64,000 bases of DNA. It comes from Diospyros lotus. Taxonomy: Eukaryota; Streptophyta; Magnoliopsida; Ericales; Ebenaceae. Positions 24,801 through 36,800 of the stretch are shown piece by piece. The notes under the pieces are model-generated. The model was not told the DNA's origin and did not search any database. It saw only the letters and a program-made list of their open reading frames with translations. The DNA is taken from assembly GCF_014633365.1 (NCBI RefSeq), contig NC_068341.1, forward strand, positions 44,658,044 to 44,722,043. Reading direction: 5' to 3'. The position numbers and the translations under genes are program-made. Positions within the stretch are counted from its first letter, which is position 1; each line of letters begins with the position of its first letter.

Positions 24801-27800
24801 TTCAGTTTGAGATGGGGGGAATGAAAATAGTGTTTAAGTCCCCAGTGACATGGAGAGAGATGAATTCACTAGCAGTGAAGCCACACTACCTTTCATTGTC
24901 ATTGGGCATTACATGGAAAAGAAATGTAGATAAGGTTCAGGAAATATATGTTCATGAAAAATAAGAATCAATCAAAACCTCTTTAAATTGTGCATAATAA
25001 CTAACGAAAATGAAATTATGTCTGCTAAGAGCATATGACCCTCTTTTTTCCTTTTTACTTGCAGATTGGAGCACACATACAAACAAATGCATAACTCCAA
25101 AAATATAGTTCAAATTGTTTTGCAACACATCTACGGAGAAGCTTTAGATATTTTTATTGCAACTTCAAGCATTTATATACATTTTTTATAGTTGCATCTG
25201 AATTGGACCTACAGGGCTCTAGTTACAAAGAGGCAAGCATATGTTTGTGTCAGGTAAAAATAAAGGTCTGAATGGACTTGTCGTAGAGAGATCTAAAGAT
25301 TTTTGCCAGACTCAAGAAAGCTGAAAAAAAATAAATAAAGTATTTCTTTCAGATAAATAGAGCCTTCACTTGCGAAATATGACCTTGTAGTACCTGAATT
25401 GGCAAGAGGCCAAGCTGCAAGTTAAACCTACAACATGTTCAGCTAATTCAGCTTCATCTATGCACTGTCTTGAGTGAACTCGAATGAAATCAGTAGTTAA
25501 CCTCATTAGTACCTTTATAAAAGACAAAATTTCACATTTCAATATGTATTATATCTAAGAAAAGCTAGCCAATGCAAATTTCTCAAGCTTCTTTACATTC
25601 TACTTAACATCCAACCTCCTCAACACGCAGGCGTCTCCAACTGCTACAGTTTCCAGGATTTTTATACTGTCCATGTTCCCTAATACATGAAAAATGCAGC
25701 TGATAGCTTTAACACAATGGCAATTTGCATACTTTTGTGCTGGTAAAATATAAATGTGTAACCAACAAGAAGATTACTCGCAAACAAAGGTTCTAAGTTG
25801 AACTTATTTGCCTGCAACAGTTAAACAAAAAAGACACCTTTGAACTGACTTAGGAGGTAGAGGAATTGGCAAATTGTTCTAGTTATCAAATCCATTATTG
25901 CTTAGGCAACTGAAAAAATTATATCACTATAATAACAGCACATATTGTTACCAGTTACCACAATATACAAGCTTGTTAGCATTGAAAATGCTTATGAATT
26001 TGCAGTTGCAAATAGACCAGAATTAAAAAGGCTGAGGTGGATACATCCAAATGATTTTTGAACATCTGCTAGTTAGATGGAAGTTATGGATAATATTGTC
26101 TTTGCAATTATAGACAAACATAAGAATAACCATACATGGAAGACAGACTGTAGCTACCTGATAAAGGAAAAAGGATTGAGGAAACATGTCTGAGAGGTTG
26201 CAAAAAGCATCAAATGTTTGCATATCCTGTGCATTTTATTGCACATTCAACTTTACCAATTTCTGAAGGATTGATAAAACGTTATTATGATGGGACCAGT
26301 GTAACATATCATCATTTTCAGCATTCAAGAGTGTCATAAGGACAATCAGTTCAAAACATTAAACAGGCTTCTCATATAAGTTAAAGAAATGGAAGCACTC
26401 TGCCACAAACTAATTTTTAATGAGTTTGACATTTGTCCCCCTAGATTCAACAATCGAAAACAACTTAAAAAACACTTTTATCTTTTTCCTTGAGCCAATG
26501 GATGACATTCGACATCAAACTACTACTGCCCTCTGTTTGAATTTAACCAGAAGGGATTTGTAACTACCTAATTATTTCTAAGAACCATACATAAAGGGAT
26601 TTATAATGTCTCAAACACCAGGCCACAAAGGAGAACCTAATAAGGATTTTTATTTTTTATTTTTTATTTTTTATTTTTTATTTTGAGAAAAGAACACAAT
26701 ATAGAACTTAGTATTACACAAAAAGGAAGCTGGACAGGGCCAAAGGCCACTAGAGCATTCATGTCATGGCAAGGTTCTAAAGATCCTCGGGCCAGTTTTA
26801 CCCCTTAAGCCCACTGTTGGAAGATTATCCATCTGCAGATCAAGGAGATTATCCAATACCCTGGGCCAAGGCTTAATTATGAGTTCACAGTTGAAAGCTT
26901 TTCTAGGGTTTGCGGCTCAAGTTAGTACATAATCAACTGTTGAATTAATGCAGAAAAAAACTATCTTCCATCAATACACCATAATACAAATTGCAGTGGC
27001 AATAACTGCAACTAGAATATACCAAATATAGAAGTTCACAGCTATGACTAATTAATATATGACAGCTATAATAAACAACTAGAATATATGTAGCCACTAA
27101 GAGTTCAAAATAAACTATGAATCAAACTTAGTCTAGTGTCAAACAAACTTAAGAAATCAAAAACAAGCTGAATTTTCGTTTAATACATGCACTATCAATA
27201 ACATATTGCAGCCATGTTGCTATGGAGAAAAGCAAAAACTAGTGAAAGATCAGCAACAGAGTTTGCCCTCACCAATTCGTTAGTAAAGGTTATTATGAGA
27301 ATGTAGTTCAGTGTCTTCCTATGACCAAATTCAGGACCTAACCCAGGCAATTTCCAAGCTTTAAAAATGAATGTTCAACTACATGCTAGTCTCTCAGACT
27401 ATTAAAATAATAGCTCATTTTTTCAGTACAGAAGGATGGATTGTACAATTTCATCCCGATTTTTCATTAAAAAATACTAAAATTCATGGTAAAAGAAAAA
27501 GATTTAAGCAGCTAAGCAAATTAGCAACACCACCAACAAAATACGTTTGTATCCAGATTCCAGAATCAATGTTAAAAGATCAGATTTTTTAACTAAGTGT
27601 CAACTACCTAATTCAATTTTCTTCCTTTGTCCAAGACTGAGCCAGTTGTGATAATAAACAAATACCTACAATACTAGAATAGAAAATATATAGAAGTTGA
27701 ACCAATTAAGATATATAGAATACAAAAATGTGCAAAAACAAATAATACAACCAGTATCCATCAAGATATGGAAAAAAATTGCAAATAAAAACAAACAATT

Positions 27801-30800
27801 CAATTAGCTGAGAGAGATACAAATGCCAGAAGCTCTCCCAAATAATGTATGAGAACTACAACCAAAAAGGTGCATGCAAGGATATGAAAACTGTAAAGGT
27901 AAAACTGATTACAGTAAACATATAAGGCGATGTCCATAACAGAGTCAACCTTTTATGAATGTATGCCATCAGCCTATTTGTGACGTAGCAAACTGTATGA
28001 GATGGATAATTGCTCCGAACAAAGGAAACATGATCCATAAGAGATTCATTCGTAACAAGGTTGCAGAACTCTTCAGCCTCAAATACAAGTAAGATATATG
28101 GGATAACAATTCCATTGGAGGAAAGCTGCAAAACAATAGCAACGTCAATATCCTTCAAAAAATAGTCACAAAGACATATGTATTAAGCCCAGTATTCCAC
28201 CAGCAATACTTGCAGTTAATAAGGAAATCATATAAAAATAATGTAATAAAATAATATTCTGATACCAAGTATTGATGAAATAGGTAGCCCTAAACATGCT
28301 ATATATCACATGCCTATTATATTGAGAAAAATTACTAATGCTTTAGTACTAAGATAAGTGTTTAGGATGCATTTATACAGTGCATTTATTTAGGATGCAT
28401 GGATAAGCAGTCTTGGCTTGGCTTCCATAACGGAGTCTCAAAGATGGTGGCACTAACACTCACAAACATACAAATGTTTCAACATGTGCAAGAAGGTGTC
28501 ATATTATTTGTTTAATTTTTTAAACAAAATCACACTTCGGATACAGAGAGGATGTTTGTGTTGATCTCCTAGACATGGTTGAGACACAAATTGATACAGT
28601 TACAAGTTAGAACAGACTAAAATGGACCACCTAGTCATCTAAATAAACAACCCACTTGAAGCTAATAGATAATAATCCTCATAAAACAACACCAATTTCC
28701 TAAAAACATTTCCACAGAAATTAAAAAAAAAATCATCTTCAAATGAATAAATTTTTCAAATAGAAAACAAAAACTCAAGGCCAGTTCAGTTATAGAAAAC
28801 ATTTTCTAATTTTTCAATTTTAACTTTATAACTAAACATGCCTAACATTTTATGTTTCAAAAAACCATAGCATTCATTTTCAGAAAATTTAGAAAATATC
28901 TTTTTGATGTTTTCCAATTCATAATATAAAGTTGAAAAATTAGAAAATTTAGTTTTCTGTTTTCTAATTGGAGATTCAATCTTTTAATATAAAATTGGAG
29001 TTGAAAAATTAAAAAATATATATTTTATACAACCGAACAGGTGCCTTCACCTTTCCAATTTTCCAAATTGATATTGCAATTAGAATAAAGGTCCTTTGTA
29101 CATATATTAAAATCAATATAAATAGTACAGTTATGAATTTAAAAATTAACTAATATATAAAATTGTGATATTATAATTCTAAAATTAAACCATAATAGTA
29201 TTACAATATTAACCATGTCAACAGTATTACCTCTTTGCAAAGTAAGGGTAGGACTGCATACAAAAATAATCCCTTCCCCCTCGACCCTTTTAAAGGAAGG
29301 AACCTCGTGTACTAGAAACAGCCTTCTAAACAATATCAACAATATTAGTATTGTAGAAAAAAATTAAAATTTGTAATCAATGATGATTATTAATGTTGGG
29401 TTTTTGCATTGAGGAATCTATCTAGAAGATTAAGAAGACAGTAGATCCCTTAGGAAAATGAAAGCGGCTGGAAATTCTAAGTTAGAGAGAAGTTAACTTA
29501 AATGTTTTATTATAAGGGTTAGTTTAGTCTTTGTGTAGGCTAAATTAAAAGACTTTGTAATTAATGTCTCCTATAGTCTATAAATAGAAGGAGTTGGCAA
29601 GGCAGTCGGACATAACGAGAAACGATCATTCATTTGTCTCTAAATGCAAGTGAGATTGTTGTAAAGAGAGAAAAGGCTTTGTGTGAAGATAGTTCTTTGT
29701 AATCTCTGTGTGTGGCAGTGTACTCGTGTGATAGAGGATAGGGTTCTTGTAAACTGTTTTCTCCGGAATTCTAGTGGATTGCTCTCAGGACATGTGGCTG
29801 GATGTAGGGCTGTGTTTGAGGCCTAAACCAGGATACATCGTGCGCCTCTTGTGTTGGTTTGGTTGTATCTCTTTCATTGTTAAATTCTGTTCTTGTATTT
29901 TACAGTTTATATTTTCTGTTGTTGATTGATTTCGGGTGAGGAGTGGTGAATGAATTGTATTGATTGAGCATCTAAAGAGCTCCTAATCTTAACAATTAAT
30001 TATAATATTAGGAATATCATGAATATTATGCTGGAATTATATATTATATAATGGCAATATTAACCTTATAACAATATTAATTTAATTTATTCACAATTTA
30101 AAATAGTAATTTATTAATAAATTATTATCATTACAATTATATTATAATACTAACAATACCATAAATAATCTATTAATGATATTAATAAATTATTATTAGC
30201 TTTTTATTTTATAATAATATTAATGATATTAATAATATGATATCACATTATACAACAATTAAACACATTTTTATGTCTGACTATTTTTTAATATGTTTTC
30301 TAAATTTTAAGGTAAGAAAATAGTTTAAAACTAGAACACTAGAACATGTTTGCCTAAATAGGCCACAAGCCCTAAGGCCATTTAAATAATTAATGATATG
30401 AAACCTGAACTGAAACTTCACAATCATGCCAACCAAAGCATATTGAGGTGAATTTTCAACATGGTCAACCTTACAATCAAGCCAATAAAGCATCCACAAA
30501 CTCTATGTTCACTTCTCTTAGCTTCAAGTTTTTCAGGTAATAAATCTCGTTGACTTTATTGCCTTCAGAGGACAGAGTAGGCTCTACCTTAAAAAGGAAT
30601 AGGTACCCAATTTGGTGTGAAGATCCATGACATAATCATACAATCTACATCTATCCAAAAGAATGTTTCTAACATCCATAGGCCAAGCATTATATTGCAC
30701 AAAACTTCACCGTCCAAGTTAGCAGCCAATAGTAAATTTGATCAAGCATCAAGATGTCACCGGTACCTCATTTCCCTTTTTAAGGCATCAAGTTTTGAAA

Positions 30801-33800
30801 GATGGGGGCATTTTTTGAAGCATAGCTTTAGTTTTTCTACTGCACCTTATGAAATGACAATTTCCATGTGAAAAATATCTTTTTACCGATTTTGAGGTGC
30901 CAATTGGGTAAATACCAATTTCACCTCTTGGACTCCCAATATAGTAAAAATATTTGTGTCCTTTCCATGCCCCCTTAATCAATAACCAAATCATACTTTA
31001 CCACCACAAAAACATGTGCAAAAGTTTCTACGCTGTCTTCAACCTTCCTCTTCTTGTTTGCTAGTTAATATAACTCTTCTAACCACCAAATGACTCCCAA
31101 TGCATTGGATGGACATCAACTTCTCCATTCTGATCATTATAATCATCGTAAGTATGTTTTATCACCTAACGCAGCGTGTAGCGCGTGTGAAGAAAATACA
31201 CTAAAATAAACCCTTGAAAGAACAAACTTCAATGGCCGAATCCTGGCTTTCAAGAAGACGCAAAAACAAGACTATTTTGCTAAGAAAACCCAAATAGGTT
31301 GTTGAAATTTGTATTGAGAAAACTTCATTACAACCTCTAATTTCTAGGTATACTTATAGTGTTTGGCTAATCCAAATCCATCTAATATTTGTAAACAAAA
31401 TCCAACTAAAATTCTCATAGAAATAAATCCTAAGTAAAAGTCAACTAGAATCCTAATAAAAATAAATCCTAAATAAAATTCAACTAGAATCCTAATAAAA
31501 ATAAAACCCTAATCAAACATGAAGTAGAATCCTAAATCAAGTAGAAACATGAAGTAGAATCCTAAATCAAGTAGAATTCTAAAACATATGAAGTATTAAA
31601 ATATTGTTCTGGCGCTACTATTCCAATGATACTATTCCGATTTAGTCAGGTCAGCCTTGGGTCGAGTCTTGATTGGTGACCGCATCATCACCTCCTCTAC
31701 TTCTTCAAGCTCCATAGGTTCACCCTTCATTGCAAACAAGCATGAGTCATGCCCCTGCTTAGCTCAAGTATCATAATTTGTGAGCTATGCTAGTTATAGA
31801 AACACTGGAACCAGAATTGGTGTGGCCCTCATAACACACACTATTCTTCCCCTTATCACTCTTATCAAAGTTATCAACATCCCCCACAATTGCTTTGCTG
31901 GTTTTGGTAAGCCCCTCAACTTCTCTGATAGGCTGTTTGATCATTTTGAGGACTTTGAGGTGCTTATTTTTGGCTTGCCTTGTCATGCACGTTCTTTTCA
32001 ACTCTCTTCCACCATTGGGGTGCAGTGCCCTTCAATTTAACCTTTGCAAATGACATCTTCCTATTTTCTACCATTGGCTTCCACTTAAAATTGATACTCA
32101 AAGCTAGCTTCCCAATCTAAGCAATCATGGGCACGTAATAAACTCTCTTCCAATCCACCACTTATGACATGATTAACAAAACAAGTATCATGAAATAGGT
32201 TTTTATCTTCTCCATATTTAAGTCTGTCCTCAAGACTTATGGCAAGTTAAATTTGCCTTCCAGCTTCCCCTTATAAGCCCCTACATGTTCCTACCAACAA
32301 AGCTCCCAAGCAAAAAGCCTAACACAACTATAGGATCTTTTCACTCTTAACACCACTTCAACACAGGTGCAGTCAAAAAGACAGCAAACAAGGGCTAAAA
32401 GCAATGTAGTGCCAAAGCTGGAATGATAATAGGAAATTCACGGTTTAAGAAAACCTCATGTGTTGAATTAGGATAATAAGGCTGCCAATAAAGTGTCTTA
32501 AAAAACTATACATACCATGGTTATAAATTTATAATGATCATAAATCCTACCCATTAATCACAAAACTCTTCTAATCTCAGCTATCCATATATATTTAAAA
32601 ACCCTCACATGCTAATCACATTACTACTTATAAAGTTAATAACATAAATATTGGCCATAAGCTAATCAAATAAGAAAATAAAAACATTAAAACAATCAAA
32701 GAACGTGATCACGCATCAAAAACAGAACTCATAAAAAAGTAAACAGAAAACAAAAAGTTATATGGATAATAAGCCCAGTCATTGACTACACTTAATAGAA
32801 TAAAGAAATTTTCCACTTCCATTAACTAATCAACCAGAGAGAAGACAGCGACATTATCGTGTTATCTATCTCATCCATATCAACTGACCTTTCCAGTGCT
32901 GTATAGTGTAGAAATGCAATATAATTCAACTTAGGTGGATGACTAGATTTGTTCTGTAACCATTGGAGAAGTGGCAAAGATACTATTCCATGATGGAGGC
33001 TGTTCATGATAAGCTGTATGAAGTGGATTATAATATGTTTAAAGATGGCATTTCTTCCATAAATATCCAGACAGACTGAAGAACTAGTACCTGTGAAATT
33101 TCTTCGGGAACAGACATATTCCATACTATGGATCTTTCAATAGGATTTGAACATATCCTATATGTAACCCCTTTCTCTGCAAACCTTGTAAGGAGGTGTC
33201 CTAAGCTAAGAAAGCAAAGACATGCTCAGCACATGAAAGATATATAGGTAGCAAACGATGGTAAGATGAATAATTTAATTCCAACCAAGATGCAGAATAT
33301 TAGAAAAGCTATACCTCCAACTGACCCCAGTTCAACAACTTTAGTGTCAATTTCAGCAATGATGGATTTTAAAGCAAACTTCCCTTTTTCCCACTTTTGC
33401 TTTATTTTCTGCAATTTCTTCAACTCCGCAGCCTCAGCCTGCAAAGCTGCTTTTCGCAACTTCTCTTGCTGCATAATATAAATCTCAGGTCATCCATATA
33501 AAAACTGGTTTAATCCAAAAGATAGAATAAGTAAAAGACTGACTTCTCTCTGTTGTTTCTTTTCTTCCTTTAAGCAAATCCTTTCTTCCTTTGTTAGCCT
33601 CTTCTTGCCAGCTCCTCCATCCATATCTTTTTCCTTATTTGAGTTTACTTTATTTCTATATTTCTGTTTCAACACATTCTCTTTGGGCCCTAGTCCGTAA
33701 ATTTCTTCACTAGGAAACTCATGTGCAGCTATTGAATCCAGTCCATTTTCTTCACTATGACAATCATGCACCTGAAGATATAGCTCTCAAGATGTTGAAA

Positions 33801-36800
33801 CGAATAGAAAAAAAAAATGACCAAAATGATTAGCAATAACAGAATATGTGGCTATTGAATCTAGTCCATCATTTTCTTCACCATGATGATCATGCACCTG
33901 AAGATATTGCCCTCAAGATGTTGAAACAAATAGAAAAAAAAAATCATCAAAATGATCAGCAATAACAGAATCTAATATAATTCACATATGCTGCAAAGAA
34001 ACTTAAAAGTTTAGAAGTCCCCTTCTTAAGGGTTAAAAATGAAGAGTAGCCAAAAATGTGGCAAAGGATGACGAAGCAATTATGAATCAAAAATATGAAC
34101 AAGAATGTTAACATAATATGATATTGCATGTAGTATATTTGTTGAGATTTTCTTTTCAGATTTAGATAACCCAACCCAAAGTATGAGGTAGGGATAGGAT
34201 TAGTAAACCAAGTCCAAAACTCATTAGGACTTATCTTGTTCTCTCTATTTACAGAACCGCATATCTGATTATTAGACACTAACAGTGGAGGGTGCAGTTT
34301 AGAGTGTGGTGAGTTTGGATGTATCGGGGTTGTAGGGTTCAGTGTGAGAATAGTAAACCTGTTATTCACATAGTGAATTTTGTTCCTCCTTCACCCATGG
34401 ACGTAAGCGTGACAGAATTTAGTTTTTGTGTTTGGTTTTCCCAACAAGTGGCATTAGAGATAATTACCCAACAAGTGGTATCAAAGCAAATTACACAGAC
34501 AAATAGTATCAGAGCTCATTACATAGAAATATTGAACAAGAATATCCTACCAAAAGAGATTAACAGCAACACATCACACACAAATTTTCAACAGTGGATG
34601 CAAAATACTCCACCTTTAAAGAATTAGTAGCTACAATTCTTGCCTAACTTCAAGAGTCAAGACACAAAACATATTAAATACATTAAATCTCACTCACTCT
34701 ATTTACAGCAATGATCCAGCCCAAATCATAGTTCTGTTAAAAATTGTAAAATAAAATTAATATTTAAAAAAAAATTACAACTATGCACCATCAGGAAGTA
34801 CCTGGAGGATACCATCTTCAGAAGACATTAGATGCATAGGAAGATCATCGGACAGTTGCGCTAAATTCTCGTTCCTTGATAAATGTTCTGTGACTTCTAC
34901 AAAACATATAAGCTGACTCATATAGTCGGTATTTTTCCTCATTTTTATCGAAATTTATGAAAACAAGTTCAGAGATCACAGGACCATGGGCATCATTACA
35001 TGATGTATCTCGACAAAATTAACTTACCAGGGGGAAAAACTGATTCGATGAGTCTTGAGCTCAATTCTGAATCCTTTACAACATTGAAAGCAGTAAATTT
35101 ATCATTTTCCTCACAATTCTTCCTTCCAGATTCATTTGCAGATTCACTGTCGGACTCCAAGCAGATTAATCTACTGATCCCTGATGAGTATGAAACAGGC
35201 GCAATCAATCCACTGCATTCTTGACAGATGCCATGAAATTAACAATGTAACTCTACCTGGTTCTGTAGCCACAAAAATAGTGATGATCCATAAAAATTCA
35301 AAAAAATTTAATTATCAATTATGTGAATCCACTTTGACAACAATAAACAAAAAAATGTTTTCTGATGGGACAAAGTTAACATTTTCTTTAATTTTTTGTA
35401 GAAATGAAAACATGGAAACAAAGATGGAAAACAGAAAACATTCTTCATAAGTAAACATCCTCGCAGCTTTTCCATATGAGCTCTTAGTATTCCAATCTTG
35501 TCAGAAATTTTAAGAATTCCTTATAATTTGAGGATGGGATAGTAAATTATGCACCGATTTGTTCTCCACCCAACAGAGCCAATGCTCATAACTGGAAAAA
35601 GGGGAAAAATTTGCTCATTTTCCTTCAGATGCCTTTCTTAAGACTGGAATCAAGAATACATGCAGAAAACTACATGTTGGAGCAAATGTGGCATAGACAA
35701 TGAGACTGAAGGTCTGAAAGAGAAAAGCTGATTGTTGGTGATTAGAAAGGGGGAAAGACTTGTGTATGACAAATACTTTGATGCCCAATGAAATATGAGG
35801 CGTAGATAATGAGGCATTCAATTTGGATCTATATTAGTTCAAAAATTTTCAGGGTTTTACGGCCATTGAGAAACATAAAAGCAGATACGTTATTCTTTAC
35901 ATGACCAAAACTGAAAATAAACTAACATTGACTTATCCTTATATTTTTTTGTCCATTTTGCAAAACTATTTATTGTATTTTTTTATTAAGTAAATAATAA
36001 CTCTAAAATTCAAGAGGAGAGGTCGTGACAGATCTGCAAAGCTAAAGAGGAGAGGTCATTGAAGGAAGCTGAAGGATATGCAACGATCGGCAAAGGATCT
36101 GTGACAGATCTGCGATGATTGACGGCAAAGGATCTGTTGAACTGAAGAGGAGAGGTCAATGAAGGAAGCTAAAGGATATGTGACGATTGGTGAAGGATCA
36201 GCAAAAGATCTACAAAGCTGAAGAGGAGAGGTTGATAAAGGAAGCTGAAGGATATGCGATGATCCCTGAAGGATCAGTGACAAATCTGTGATGATCTGCA
36301 GCTAAGGATCTGAGAAGCTGAAGAGGAGAGGTCGATGAAGGAAGCTGAAGGATATGTGATGATTGGCGACGGGTCTGCGACGATCGGCGGTGAAGAAAAC
36401 AGCAAAGCTGGGACGTTCTGTGAAGCTGAAGAGGAGAGGTTGATGAAGGAAGCTGGTGGAAATGCCACTAACTGGATTTGAAGCAGGGAAAATTCAACAG
36501 AAAACTGTGTTTTCCCTTGGAAATAAGTGGGAAAACACAGCAACAATTTACAAAGGAAACAGCAGAAAAAAAATTTGAAAAAAATTTGCAAAACAGAAAT
36601 TTTGTTTCTGTTCTCTAATTTAGAAAAAAAAATCATTTTGAACACAGTTTCCAATTTTCCATCTCCATGGAAAAATTTTCTGGAAAACTACTCCCTTTTT
36701 CCACAAGTAAACAGCTTCCATTTTCAATTGTAAGTTCTCATTTTTATTATTTTGGAAACAAGAACAGGAAATGGTGTTTGAATACTTCTTTTCCTAGACA

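Larger units (their letters stand above)
28126..33090 (-). other. EME1 intron 6 with several transposon remnants
   Basis: 5.0 kb. In plus-strand order: a MITE-like element (28779-29045), AT-rich sequence, a copia-type solo LTR (29394-29994), AT-rich sequence, an unresolved stretch (30500-31150), a short tandem repeat (about 31395-31520) and a gypsy gag remnant (about 31640-32100). The rest is featureless. Confidence 0.7.

Noticed and set aside
34319..34627. A 102-codon plus-strand open frame
   Set aside because: It lies in an EME1 intron, has low-complexity content and no recognisable motif.
36013..36450. A CRISPR-like or other regularly spaced array
   Set aside because: Repeats are diverged and irregularly spaced and the window is plant nuclear DNA; it is a minisatellite.
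36274..36654. A minus-strand frame rich in [11 protein letters not shown] repeats
   Set aside because: It is the translation of the minisatellite in EME1 intron 1, with no start context or homology that I recognise.
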